A stretch of DNA of 64,000 bases, taken from Pseudogymnoascus destructans. Its lineage: Eukaryota; Ascomycota; Leotiomycetes; Thelebolales; Thelebolaceae. The notes beneath the pieces were generated by a model, which worked only from the letters and a program-made list of their open reading frames with translations, searched no databases and was not told the origin of the DNA. The position numbers and the translations under genes are program-made. The stretch is from assembly GCF_001641265.1 (NCBI RefSeq), contig NW_020167522.1, positions 1,426,001 through 1,490,000 on the forward strand. Reading direction: 5' to 3'. Of the stretch, positions 1-11,447 are shown piece by piece; position 1 is the first letter of the stretch, and each line of letters begins with the position of its first letter.

Positions 1-378
1 CATTTGCTGCAGCCAGGAGTGATGACCATTTGTTGATAAACTTATCCAGTCCCTTGCCATCCCATGTACAGTTGATCCAGTTTGTATAGTGCACTAGCAT
101 CTGCACAGGACCTTCTGTATCATAGCGGGTTGTGATGAGGTCGAGCATCTCCTTTGCACTTTCAAGATCTTGGATTTGTGCAGTGAGTGTAGCTGGAACT
201 GAAGTGACGATGACGAGTCGAGCTTTTGCATCGTTGGCTTTCCATTTGTTGTAAGTGAGACTCTGAGCTCCGATGCGAGCCTCAATCTTTGAGTCTTTGA
301 ATTCGCCATCTTCATCGAGGTATTCTTCGAGGATGTTAGGCTTTTGGGGTTGAGTTGTATGGCCTGAGACGATGTCCC
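1..378 (-). mobile_element. Copia-A gag fragment, truncated by an X LTR
   Basis: This stretch is the reverse complement of 7036-7413 of the intact copia-A element, from within gag, and continues off the left edge of the window. At 378/379 it is cut by an X-family LTR. Only gag sequence is visible, so it is a second, broken copy of the same family. Confidence 0.9.
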
Positions 379-1329
379 TGTAATGGTGGGTGCACCAGAT
401 ATGAGAATCTAGCCACCCAAGGAAGGGATGAATTTACTAAGACAACACACTGTCTTAGGAAACAGAGCCAAAGGGTTGTAGCTTAGACTATTCCACAACG
501 CAGCAATCAGGTGTATGATGTGGTGAAGTGGTTTAGACAAGTTGCAACAAATGTTGAGTCTGAGAACTCAGGGGTAAGTCAGAGGTTAGCACCTCACTGA
601 CTTTTCAAAAACAGAGAATAACAAGATCAATGCTTGGAAGCTTGGAAAAGACGTAGAAGTATGTGCTAGTGGATTTACTGTATTGTCTGCTTGCCCTTTC
701 TTAAGGAAAGGGCAATCCTATTTATGCCAAAGGAGTGTAGTTCTCTCATTTTCCATGACTTTCCATGACTAACCAGGCTTGGTAAATGTATTAGAAATCA
801 AGTGCGACCCACAACTAGCTTGCTAATCATGTAGTGAACATAAGAGAATCCCATAGAACCATCTCTTGGGTTCCTAGCCTATAGGAAGTGAAAAAGAGGT
901 CCAAGGTCAGAGTACCTATAGACAAATTATGTCATAACTTAACGAATCTTGTGGGTAACTAAGGAGCGATGACGTGTAATGAATCATAGAGGGTTGTAGA
1001 AGCTTCTAGAGCTATCGTTCATGTTCCTAGGCCTCTAGTTGATAGAGATATGTCATGTGTAGTATTAGCCCAGTAACTAAGGAGTGATGTCATGTAATGA
1101 ATCATAGAGGGTTGTAGAGATATGCTATGTGGTCATATCGGCCCAGTAACTAAGGAGAAATGACGTGTAATGAATCATAGAGGGTTGTAGCAATCGTTGA
1201 GTAGTATTGCTCTTGTTGTTGGTGTGACAAGCCAAAATATGTATAGTGACTTGTAGGTTTGAGGAGGAGATTTCTAAGTTTGCTCTTGAGTTTGATAGCA
1301 AACTGAGTGCAACGAATGTCAGTATGACA
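379..1329 (+). repeat. Solo LTR, family X, copy 1 (951 bp)
   Basis: It begins TGTAATGGTGGG and ends GTCAGTATGACA, with the TG..CA ends of an LTR. The same unit recurs at 27546-28269, 35939-36535 (minus), 38197-38489 (partial), 42255-43147 (minus) and 63833-64000. Copy 42255-43147 has a perfect 5-bp target duplication, which fixes the ends. This copy has unlike flanks (GTCCC left, GCTAT right), so it is probably a recombinant. Inside, a module reading GTAACTAAGGAGCGATGACG and continuing to GAGGGTTGTAG is present about three times (near 952, 1073 and 1145). Confidence 0.88.
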
Positions 1330-1630
1330 GCTATCCTATAGGTCTACTACGAAGGATACAAAAAAGATGAAGGGGGAACCCCGTTGAGTCTGTTTCCTTA
1401 AGTACGCGAAACGGGCCCGACTCGGTTGTCCCAACCCTAGCCCTGAACCTTCCACCGCAACAGGTCGGCATCGACCCTGAACCCTACACCCTTACCGTCC
1501 CCCATGCTGTAACTCGCTATGTGCTCCTCTACTGGTTCGAAACCACACCGAGTCGGATTTCATGCTTGTAGTGACCGTAACAGCTCTGAGGCAGGTTCTT
1601 CGAGTATCTAGGTAAGGAGGCGTCCTTACA
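1330..1630 (-). repeat. Partial LTR, family Y
   Basis: Read on the minus strand it starts TGTAAGGACGCCTCC at 1630 and matches the solo LTRs at 44814-45184 and 59652-60023. It stops at 1330, exactly where X copy 1 is inserted in GCTAT. The missing end of a Y LTR with the same GCTAT break is at 27473-27545. At its outer end it interrupts a copia gag reading frame. Confidence 0.85.
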
Positions 1631-2016
1631 TGTTTCTCCCATATTTTTCGATCATATTGGAAGTCCGCTTGTAGGTTTCGAAGCTCTTCCTTCTGGTCGT
1701 CTGTGAGAGATCCGTATGTAATTGGTATGATTGGTTGGGAGGCTTCGATTGATGGTTGGGCTGTCTGACTTGATGTTGCTCTTGTTGACACCCGTGGAGT
1801 AGTCTGAGGGACCACGCCACTACTGGCCTGAGCTGCAGTCTGTACGAAGTTAGGAACTGGCCTAACAGGTGGTACGAGAATAGGGGGGTCATCTAATGCT
1901 GGATTAATATAACTCCACACTCCTGTCTCCATTGAAGCTGTCTTAATCGTCTCTAGCCACTCATCCCAGTCTTTTGGGTTGGTAAGGACCACCCCCACCT
2001 TCTGTAGGGTCGCCAT
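1631..2016 (-). pseudogene. Copia-B-type gag, N-terminal fragment
   Basis: The reading frame starts at ATG 2016 (MATLQKVGVVLTNPKDWDEW) and gives about 128 residues closely matching the gag start of copia-B at 44813, then runs into the Y LTR. Upstream are the leader, a primer-binding site at about 2097-2109 and an LTR at 2110-2210. At the positions where copia-B has CGTACG (44510, 44638) this copy has CGTATG (1713) and TGTACG (1841) at the same 128-bp spacing. Confidence 0.85.
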
Positions 2017-2109
2017 TATGATGGTGATCGACTCCTAGGAGGGGTGTGAGGTCTGTACGATGTTTGAAGACGTTCAAAATGCGACCTAGATGTGCTCCGG
2101 GCTCATAAC

Positions 2110-2210
2110 TGTTGAGTAATAAATGTATGTATTCCTGACTATGTAACCTATACTTGGCTTTACCGATAATCCCTATGGAGATCACGTGAGATCATGTGAC
2201 TATTACAACA
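2110..2210 (-). repeat. 5' LTR of the copia-B-type fragment (about 101 bp)
   Basis: Begins TGTTGAGTAATA and ends TATTACAACA, related to the 91-bp LTRs of copia-B at 36705 and 45291. The side facing gag carries GTTATGAGCCCGG on the minus strand, complementary to the anticodon stem-loop of initiator tRNA-Met, as expected for copia elements primed by a half-tRNA. Confidence 0.8.
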
Positions 2211-2639
2211 ATATCCATGATGTTGGGAAAAGAGGACGGGCACCGTGGGATACGGTGGCATTTTGGCCCTAAAATGACGGCTTTTCCCAGTGTTACCGTC
2301 GGGCTCCCCAATTGGTGCTTGACGTGAGCCGCTTGCCTCAGAACCCCGACGCATTGGGTTTTGAGCCCAAACCCTTCTGCTACTTAGGGCGTTTGGGTAG
2401 GTCCTCCGAATAACATAAATAATACGTAGGCTCCGTAGATAGTGTAGTAATTCAATTGATCTATATACTATATTTGCTGTATTCTACTGTGAAGTTTCTG
2501 CTCCGTTGCCCGAAGGATTGATTACGGTAGTCGGAGATTACCACACAAATTTGTGTGTAGTTCCCCGTATTCCGCAATTACCTCCAACACATGATATCCA
2601 ATGTTATCCATCACGTGAGGTTGCAGCCGTAAGCGCTAG
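2211..2639. other. No gene seen
   Basis: No supported gene. The part from about 2566 resembles, inverted, the sequences flanking copia-B at 36627-36704 and 45410-45460 (GATGGATAACATTGGATATC), so it belongs to a dispersed repeat of unknown type. Confidence 0.5.
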
Positions 2640-3160
2640 CCATAGCACTAGCACTTAGCCGTAACATCGCCTTCAAGAGAAGGGTTTCAATCATTTGCAC
2701 GTGGAACTACAGTTGTTCTACACCGGGCAGAGCTCTATAAGACTGAGCTAGATATTATGACTTTACGTGCAGTAGAGCAGAAGGCAGCAAAGGCAAGGGC
2801 ACGGAAATCACTACAGAAAGGAGGGCAGTTATATGCATCAGATGCACGGAAAATTCGGGGAAGAGAAGGAAGCAAAGTTGCAAGCAAAAGCAGACGGGCA
2901 AGAGCAGCAAGTGAATCGGACCAAGTAGTAAAGCAGCTACAAGCGCAAGCACGTAAAATCGAAATTAAGAGCGTAAGGTTGAGAGGAAGCGGGTAGCACA
3001 GCGGAAGAAGGAATGGTTGAAATCAAAAGTGATAATTTTACGGTATAGTAAGGATCAAAGTGATAGTAGTAGCGATAGTGGCAGTAGCGATAGCGATAGT
3101 AGTTCTATTGATTTTATGTTTGAATTATATAGTTATATAGTTTCTTTATAAGGCGTCTTT
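2640..3160 (+). pseudogene. Pogo-like transposase C-terminal remnant
   Basis: An open segment at 2757-2996 encodes a Lys/Arg/Ala-rich coiled-coil-like stretch (KARARKSLQKGGQLYASDAR). It resembles the C-terminal basic region of the Fot1/pogo transposases elsewhere in this window (RRARKTRLQQGGSLS in the 57298-58952 copy). After a frameshift near 2990 the reading continues into a Ser/Asp repeat around 3055-3110. The catalytic domain is absent. The family assignment rests on composition and a short motif, so it is tentative. Confidence 0.45.
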
Positions 3161-3485
3161 TTCTTCGTTTTATGTGTCGCACATCTTGCTGTCGCACGCA
3201 CAACTTGCTGTCGCCACCTATGAGCGAAGCGAGTGGGTGGAACACCGAGTAGTTGGTGTTTTATTTCAATCAAAGGCGCTCCCTCACTCAGAGCTATAAT
3301 CAATGCGCTAGTTACTCGTAAACAGGGCTGAAAGGATAAATGTTATGGGCTTAAATTGCCGATATCAACCGTCAGAGATGACGGTCCCTCTTCATGGTAC
3401 TTTACTCCCCACAGAGTGTCTTAATAAGCCTGCGCAAATATCCAGTCAGTTTCACACTCAAGAGGCCGCCATATAGCTATTTAAC

Positions 3486-4925
3486 TCACCGCTTCACCCC
3501 TTCCTCTACCTTGCCCTTCTCATGTGAGAAGATCAACCTGAACCAACCTGGCCTCTCTGCCCATTCAGCCCCCGGGTTTAGAAAAATACCACCTTCCAAC
3601 AACCTCCCAGCAAGCATCTTTTCCCTCTCGGCATCTTTTTGGGTCCCCTCTGACAGCGGTAAAAACCTGGACAAATCGATCCACAGGAAGAACCCCGCCC
3701 TGCCCCCTTTCCAGTATGTAATCCCCACTTTATCCAGCATGCGGGTCACCAGCTCGTAGTTTTCCGCCAGTTTGATGTGGGACAATTTAATAGTATCTTC
3801 TACGAAATTATCATCCTCTAACATCGCAAGCACAATTGCACAGCTCGGCCCGCTAGGTGCATGGAGCAGACCAATCGCTTCAAAGGCCTGCTGGACTTCA
3901 TCATTCCTGGTCACTAGGGCCGCTATATGAAGGCCAGGGGCACCAAAGTCTTTGCTAAAACCATACCCGACGTGCAGGTATCTCGGGTCGATGATTCCAA
4001 TAGTATCGATCTCGATGACAGAGGTGAACGGCGCGCTTGAAGGATCAGCTGTTTCAAAGGCGGTCAGAGCATACACTTCGTCGGAGATTAAATGCAGATT
4101 GTGCTGGGCACAGAATTTCATGAGCGCAATAAGGGTAACCTTGGGATAGCACCGGCCAGAGGGATTGTGTGGGTTGCAGATTAGGATGGCCCGAGGATTG
4201 GTACCATCTGCTTTGGCTTGAGCAAGACGGAGAGCGTATTTCTCTACCACAGTCTCTGAAAATGGATCCGTATCATCCATGTTGGCATATAGCGTTTTGC
4301 ATCTAATTTAATTAGCTTGGCAAATGAGAAACTGGGACGGATATATACTGAGCAACGATCGTCAAGTCATTTTCAAATTTTCCATAAATTGGCCGCATAA
4401 GTAGGATGCCATCTCCAACATCTCCCAACATGAAAGCCAGCATTGAACAGATTGCCGTAACGCCATTTGCAATACCAACTTCCTTAATACCCACAGGTAC
4501 GGTAGGATTGAAATACTTGTTGATATGCTTTGCTACCGCTCTCCTCAGATCAACACCTCCAATAGTGGTTCCTGTATATGTTGTAGCGGTGAATTCATCG
4601 ATTTTGAACTGCAGACAAGTTTTAGCCTTAAATAGAGCGGCACCAGCTATGCAGTGCAGATGAGCTTATGTTACTTACATGCTTATTGATGAAGTCAACA
4701 ACGTTTCCGTGGATTAAGTGCTTAAAATTCCTGTCAGCTATGGCTTCTCAAAGCATCAAAGCATCAAAGCATCATAGCATTAAAACTTACGTTTTCAGAT
4801 AAACCAAGAGATATCACTCCTGATGGATTTGACTTCCCATCATAGACATTGTCGGTGATTTCCGGGATGCTGACGTCGTAGGCAGAAAAGGAGCGTTGGC
4901 CACGTCCTGATAATGTAGTGGCCAT
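3486..4925 (-). CDS. ACC-synthase-like class I/II aminotransferase
   Basis: A four-exon model (4925-4791, 4720-4679, 4608-4349, 4302-3486) gives 417 residues with in-phase junctions: 1-45, SENHLIHGN across the first junction, then the large PLP domain. Visible motifs are NPHNPSGRC (about residues 189-197), SDEVY (219-223; PLP-contacting Asp220 and Tyr223) and YGFSKDFGAPGLHIA with the putative Schiff-base Lys263. This is fold type I, closest in feel to fungal proteins annotated as 1-aminocyclopropane-1-carboxylate synthase-like; the real substrate is unknown. Intron 1 contains an AAAGCATC microrepeat. The start is the ATG before MATTLSGRGQRSFSAYD. The gene sits alone, with an 800-bp gene-free upstream region, and looks intact. 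Confidence 0.85.
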
Positions 4926-5728
4926 TATAAATTATCCAGGGAGATGATCAAGAGGTCAGTTGGCAGCAGTGTACGAAATGTAAGAAGCTTAACTGGGAAG
5001 ACCGAAGGTTGGTTCATTAGGTGTTGAATTTGTTCCCCTCCAAGGTAATGCGATTTAACCTGGCACGATGCGGTGACCATGGAAAGATAATCAATTATTC
5101 CGGAATATTCCCCGGGGCTGTTCTGGATGAGGTCTCACAAGATAATCGCGATGAAACTTGTGCAAGTTATGATATAATTGAGGTTTGAGGCAGGTGGGGG
5201 AGGCCCAGGCGGGGTAGTTATGAAGCTAATCGTGGCCAAGTGGATACCTTGGACAGCTTCGGGAGCCGATCATGACCCCCCTCCATCGCCCCCATTCCCG
5301 CCGCCCATGGTCTGGTGTAACCGTTGATGAGAATTCAGGCTCTCGCATCGCCCAGTAAAGATCGAATGTGGTGAATACGTACTGAATAATGAGGAGTTAC
5401 AGAATTAGGCATTTTAATAATGCAGCAGAGTTATACTTGCCCCATGAGTACTTGTTGTCAAGTGAGGGGTGCGGCAGGCAGTGAAATAAAGCATCGTTGC
5501 TGTAGGTATTTATATATCTTGTCTAGAATGTACGGCAAATAAAACGGGCTTCCGGTGGGCCGGACATCTCAGACAACAATTGCCTTAAAAAGACAGCGGA
5601 ATAGGGATAACTACGAGGGTGATAGTAAACGAACCTAGTGATTCAAGTAGTAGAGGTGAATAGAATAGATCGAGTGCTGATACAGAAGCTATGTTTCTTT
5701 TCTATCTCCTATCCGCGAACTAGTCTTA
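4926..5728. other. Upstream region of the aminotransferase gene; no gene seen
   Basis: No coding potential in either strand that I can support. It presumably contains the promoter of the minus-strand aminotransferase gene. It ends in the degenerate start of the minisatellite. Confidence 0.5.
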
Positions 5729-6335
5729 AATGCTCCTTCCCCAATGCTCCTTCCCTAATGCTCGTCTAATGCACCTTCCCTAATGCTCCATTCCTCTAAT
5801 GTCCTCTTACTAACGCTCCTTCCTCGGGGCACTTTCCTCAAGCTCCTTCCTCAAGCTCCTTCCTCAAGCTCCTTCCTCAAGCTCCTTCCTCAAGCTCCTT
5901 CCTCAAGCTCCTTCCTCAAGCTCCTTCCTCAAGCTCCTTCCTCAAGCTCCTTCCTCAAGCTCCTTCCTCAAGCTCCTTCCTCAAGCTCCTTCCTCAAGCT
6001 CCTTCCTCAAGCTCCTTCCTCAAGCTCCTTCCTCAAGCTCCTTCCTCAAGCTCCTTCCTCAAGCTCCTTCCTCAAGCTCCTTCCTCAAGCTCCTTCCTCA
6101 AGCTCCTTCCTCAAGCTCCTTCCTCAAGCTCCTTCCTCAAGCTCCTTCCTCAAGCTCCTTCCTCAAGCTCCTTCCTCAAGCTCCTTCCTCAAGCTCCTTC
6201 CTCAAGCTCCTTCCTCAAGCTCCTTCCTCAAGCTCCTTCCTCAAGCTCCTTCCTCAAGCTCCTTCCTCAAGCTCCTTCCTCAAGCTCCTTCCTCAAGCTC
6301 CTTCCTCAAGCTCCTTCCTCAAGCTCCTTCCTTCC
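5729..6335. repeat. 13-bp minisatellite, about 38 copies
   Basis: From about 5835 to 6331 the unit AAGCTCCTTCCTC repeats almost without change, roughly 38 times. The preceding 100 bp (5729-5834) contains looser relatives (AATGCTCCTTCCCT and variants), so the array grades from degenerate to homogenised. Because 39 bp is three units, every frame is open and gives a spurious 13-residue periodic protein. I treat it as a satellite, not a gene. Confidence 0.95.
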
Positions 6336-6559
6336 CAGATGCTCTAACACTAAAGAAGTTAGCATAGACACAAGTAGATGGCAATTGGTATTAATAGATC
6401 TGCGAGGGCATGAATAGTTTTATATTGATGATGTAGATAAGCCCCTTCATCTCAACGTTATCTTCATAAGATATCTAAGTTACAAATTCTGCAACTTCAT
6501 GACACTATCCGTCACATAATTATCGCCATTCAAAAATCTAGCACTCATGATTAACAAGT

Positions 6560-6703
6560 TGAGGAACTCTGGAGGTTCTGGGTATTGAGCCCGCACGACG
6601 TGGTTGAGTGAACTCGACTAGCGAGCACCTCCACACGTAGAGATTCCATAGAGCAGCTCTCTTGCCTCAATTAATCAACATCACATACATCAATGCACTG
6701 TCA
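6560..6703 (+). repeat. Copia-A 5' LTR (144 bp)
   Basis: TG..CA ends; matches 11303-11446 except at two positions (near 6611 and 6652). Confidence 0.95.
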
Positions 6704-6717
6704 GGTTATGAGCCCGG
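6704..6717 (+). promoter_or_regulatory. Primer-binding site, half-tRNA iMet type
   Basis: GTTATGAGCCCGGG directly follows the LTR. It is complementary to the anticodon stem-loop of initiator tRNA-Met rather than its 3' CCA end, which is the priming mode known for Drosophila copia. The same string follows the LTRs at 45291 and 2110 on the minus strand. Confidence 0.75.
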
Positions 6718-6938
6718 GTCGCGTATGCACCCATATAACAAAGCAGTCATTGGTTTGATTCAACGATCAACTTTGTGGAAGTCATTGGAAAGCTCTTTGA
6801 GTATCCTCACAACTTATCACATATCAACAAACCCGTCGATCTCACCTCAACCAAGGCGTGTCGACAACAACATCAACAACCACCTCAACCCCACCCTTTC
6901 CTCCAGATAAAATTGGCTAACTCAAAATAACGGTCAAG

Positions 6939-9900
6939 ATGGAGAAAGACCCCAAGATTCCGAAACTTGAAGGCTCCAAGAACTACAAGACTTGGAGAGC
7001 AACCTTGCGCATGTACCTCGAATCACTCTCACTTTGGGACATCGTCTCAGGCCATACAACTCAACCCCAAAAGCCTAACATCCTCGAAGAATACCTCGAT
7101 GAAGATGGCGAATTCAAAGACTCAAAGATTGAGGCTCGCATCGGAGCTCAGAGTCTCACTTACAACAAATGGAAAGCCAACGATGCAAAAGCTCGACTCG
7201 TCATCGTCACTTCAGTTCCAGCTACACTCACTGCACAAATCCAAGATCTTGAAAGTGCAAAGGAGATGCTCGACCTCATCACAACCCGCTATGATACAGA
7301 AGGTCCTGTGCAGATGCTAGTGCACTATACAAACTGGATCAACTGTACATGGGATGGCAAGGGACTGGATAAGTTTATCAACAAATGGTCATCACTCCTG
7401 GCTGCAGCAAATGAAGCCAAATGCGACATTACCGACACCGTCAGAACTCTCCAGTTTATCCACATCCTCTCCAACTTCTATCCTGTTTGGGCTGCTACTA
7501 TGAGACAAGAGTTTCGCAATGGCAAAGTGCCAGACATCAACGACTGCATCAACACTGTTCTTGATGAATCAAAGCAGAAGAATGATGGAAACCTTGTCAA
7601 CTTTAATGGTCACAACAAGGAACATACAAAGTCAAAACCACAACACTGTCAAAACACACGTGACAAGTGTCCATGCTGTGGCAAATCCCATACAGTTGAC
7701 AAATGCTTTCATCTCCACCCCGAGTTGAGCACAATTGCAGGATTCACACCAAAGGCAGAATGGGTAGAGAAATACAACAATCAGAAGACGGCCAAGAAGA
7801 ACTCTAAGAGAGGCATCATAACTATGGCAATGCTTCCATCTCCTGCATCTACACCTTCACTTGTTCTCTCTACTTCACAATCATGGTATAAGGAGATGTG
7901 GATCGTCGATACCGGATCATGCTATCATCTTTGCAACAACAAAGATGCCTTCATCTCGTTACAAAATATCGTCCCATTGCAAGTTGAATCCGCAAATGGA
8001 TCTGTCTTTGCACATCAAAAGGGAACAGTTCAACTTATCACTGTTGATACAGATGGCAACCATGTTACGCGTCAGATTACAGAAGTCTACTACGCGCCCA
8101 CCATTCCTGTTAGCATCATCTCAGCCAAGGTGTTGCAGTTTAGAACAGAGAATGCAATCATCTGGATGGGAGACACTATGACGTTCCGTCTTAAGGAGAC
8201 AGGGATCGAAGTCATGTACACACCATTCCATCCTACTCTTCAGCTTTACTGCCCACAAGTCATGGGCATTGGCGATCAACACATCGATCAGGGTACACTT
8301 GCTTTACCTGTTGTTCCCACCATCATCTCCATTAACATCAATCTCCTTCATCGACGCCTTGCACATGCAGGATGGGATTCCATCCATAATCTTGCAAAGC
8401 AACTTGGCTACAAGCTTACTGGAGAACAACAGTTCTGTGAAACATGCCATCTTACAAAAGCACAACAGAAGATCTCTCACCAACCACAAGAGAAGACAAC
8501 TGCAGTTGGAGATCTTATCCACTGTGATACAGTTGGCCCACTTACAAACACTGGACACCGTGGAGAGAAATACTTCATTCTTTTTACAGATGATTTTTCA
8601 GGATACCGATGGGGAGAAGCTTATAATAATAAGAGTGATGCCTTTCCTGCTTTGATTAAGTTCATCAACTTCTACCACAACCAGATGGGATCTCACATCA
8701 AGAGACTTCGCATTGACGGAGGAACAGAGTTCTCACAACAACAACTTCAAGAGGTTTGTCAGAAGTATGGAATCAAATATGAACCATCGGCTCCATACCA
8801 CTCATATCAGAACGGCAAAGCCGAGACGGCGAACCATACTACGGAAGTCCGTCTCAGATCCATGATCCAAGGCAGTGGACTTCCATACAAGATATGGCCA
8901 GAAGCTTTCATAACAGCTCTCAAAAGCATGAACAGAACACCTACTCGCAAGAACGAAAATTCAAAGACACCACATCAAGTGCTTTCTGAGTTCTGCGAAC
9001 AAACTCATATTCTCCCTAACATTGCTCACTGGCGTACATTTGGCTGTACAGCTTATGTTTACATACCAAAGCAAAAGAGAGTTCAAGGACAGAAGTTCCA
9101 TGTCTGAGCTCAGAAGGGCAAACTCGTTGGCTACGAAGGTGATCACATTTATCGAATCTACATCCTCACGCAAAACAAAGTCATCCGCACCTCTCACGTC
9201 ACATTTAATGAGAACGAAATCAATCCAGTGCACCCGCTTGCAACTTTCGACAGCGAGGATACAGATGACGAAGATGATTCTGGATATATTACTCTTAATG
9301 CTGACCACTTCCATCCAGATCTCCCTGTAGATTCGGGGGGTGTTCTTCCTCTTGATCTTCACACTCTAACATATGGGGGGGTGATTTCGCCTCAAGATTC
9401 TTCACCACCAGGATCAGACTGTGAATCTACTCATGAAGATCCTACTCCGCTTGCAAATCAAGAGATTCAACTCCCACAACTTGGTCGACAGACTCTTCTC
9501 GAGCAGGAATTTGAAGACATGTCTTTCATCGATCCACCTCCTACTCAACAGCAACAACTTGATCTACCTCAACCTGCCTTACACGAACACCGTCTCCATA
9601 TTCAGGATCAACCTGTCTCCTCTTCCTCTCACTCAAAACGCAAAGTTAAACAGACAGAGAAAGGTCAGCAATATACTCAAGCTTTGCAACAACAAAAAGA
9701 TAATCTTGCAAAGAAGCGTCAAAACCACGGACACGCTCTCTGTATTCTTCCACCTACAGTCGCATATTGCTTTGCTGCAGGAATGGATCATAAACCAAAC
9801 ATTCAAGATCTTCCTCTTGAACCACGCACTTGGAAAGAGGCTATGGCCCATCCTTTTAGTGAACAGTGGAAGCAAGCTACGGATAAGGAGATCTCTCAAC

Positions 9901-11396
9901 ACGTCAAAAATCACACTTGGACTCAAACTCTACATCATAAAGACCAACGTGTTCTCCCTGTGAAATGGGTATTCAAATACAAGGCTGATGCAGAAGGCAA
10001 ATTAGCTTCTTGCAAAGCTCGTCTTGTTGTCCGTGGTGACAAACAGCGTCCGGGATTAGACTATCTCGAGACATATGCAGCTGTTGTACGTGCAGCCACC
10101 TTCAAACTCCTCATGGCCATTGTTACAATCTATGACCTCGAATGTATTCAGCTCGATGTTGTCTGTGCTTTTATTAATAGTCCCATCGACAACGATAATA
10201 TCTACATTCGCCTTCCACCTGGATTTCAATCTACAGATGCACACGGCCGTGCCCTTGTTGCTCGTCTTCTTAAGGCTCTTTATGGACTTAAGCAAGCACC
10301 TCTTTTATGGCAACAAGAAATCACTACATTCCTCGTTTCTCTCGGATACCAGCCTCTTAATGCAGATCCTTGTGTCTTTCAACATCATAAGCACGGTGGA
10401 ATCATCATCATCTACGTTGATGATATTATACTCATCCACTGCAACCTCCAAACTGTCACAGAGATGAAGCAACAGCTCTGCGATAAATACGAACTCCGTG
10501 ACCTTGGTCCACTTAACCATTACCTCGGAATGAAAATCACCCGTGATCGCACTCGCAAAACCATGCACATTTCGCAGGAGACCTATATTCAGAAAATTCT
10601 CAAGCAGTACTATATGGAAGACTGCAAAGGAGCTTCTCACCCTATGCAGCCTGATGGCGTTCATCTTAAGCCTTTTACCGGTTCAATAGATGAGAATTTA
10701 CGTCAGGAATACCAGAGTATGATCGGTGCTCTTGGCTATGCTGCAAATACTACACGCGCTGACATTGCTTTTGCAACTCATAAGCTCTGTCAATTCGCAA
10801 ACAATCCAAGCCAGCAACATATGGATCACGCCTTACATGTCTTGCGATACCTTAAGAGCTTTCCAGACCTTGCAATTTGCTTTCAAGCTCCACAAACCAC
10901 TCTTACCCTTGATCAATTTCAAGATGGTCGATTTGGTCCACCAGGACTTGATTTCGTGGGCTACAGCGATGCCGCATTTGCAGACAACTCCGACAACAGA
11001 GCAAGCTCTCATGCATATGTTTTCAAAGCTGCAGGTGGCATTGTAACATACAAAAGCGGTAAACAGACTCTTACCGCTACTTCATCAACAGAGGCTGAGT
11101 ATATTGCCATGACCTACGCTGCCAAGGAGGCTGCCTGGATTCAACAATTGCTCACAGAGCTTAAATACTTCGGTCCTGACCTTCACCCTGTTGTCATTCA
11201 TGGAGACAACAAACCAGCTATCTCACTCACTCAGCCTATTCAATTCCATGCACGTACGAAGCATAACAATACAGAGGCACGTCTTATGCGGCCTGGGGGG
11301 TGTGAGGAACTCTGGAGGTTCTGGGTATTGAGCCCGCACGACGTGGTTGAGTCAACTCGACTAGCGAGCACCTCCACACGTAGAGATTCCATATAG
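6939..11396 (+). pseudogene. Copia-A gag-pol polyprotein with one in-frame stop
   Basis: One frame runs from ATG 6939 into the 3' LTR (1,486 codons), interrupted only by TGA at 9105-9107 (codon 723), most simply a former CGA arginine codon. Order: gag with a retrotransposon gag-like region, zinc knuckle CPCCGKSHTVDKC (about 243), aspartic protease WIVDTGSCYH (about 321), pre-integrase HRRLAHAG (about 468), integrase with HCDTVGP and DGGTEFS, reverse transcriptase with YVDDIILI (about 1158), and RNase H (about 1340). The copia order (integrase before RT) is clear. The RNase H end is shortened: after KHNN the usual conserved tail is missing and the frame passes into the polypurine tract and LTR. 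It is probably non-autonomous as it stands. Confidence 0.93.
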
Positions 11397-11446
11397 CAGC
11401 TCTCTTGCCTCAATTAATCAACATCACATACATCAATGCACTGTCA
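11303..11446 (+). repeat. Copia-A 3' LTR (144 bp)
   Basis: Near-identical partner of 6560-6703; followed directly by pogo transposase sequence. Confidence 0.95.
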
Positions 11447-11447
11447 G

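Larger units (their letters stand above)
6560..11446 (+). mobile_element. Ty1/copia retrotransposon copia-A, nearly complete
   Basis: Two 144-bp LTRs (6560-6703 and 11303-11446) begin TGAGGAACTCTGG, end CACTGTCA and differ at two positions. The 5' LTR is followed at 6704 by GTTATGAGCCCGGG, matching the anticodon arm of initiator tRNA-Met. A purine-rich GGCCTGGGGGG precedes the 3' LTR. The 5-bp flanks differ (CAAGT left, GATTC right) and only the right side lies in a pogo transposase, so the element has no target duplication and may result from recombination between copies. It is recent by LTR identity. Confidence 0.95.

Noticed and set aside
1330..1630. tRNA-like B box (GGTTCGAAACC) in Y LTRs, also at 44870-44900 and 59740
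   Set aside because: No matching acceptor, D and anticodon stems can be folded around it; it is an internal LTR motif.
5783..6367. A 194-residue open frame of FLKLLPQAPSSSS repeats
   Set aside because: It is a by-product of the 13-bp satellite; 39 bp equals 13 codons, so the frame is open without selection.
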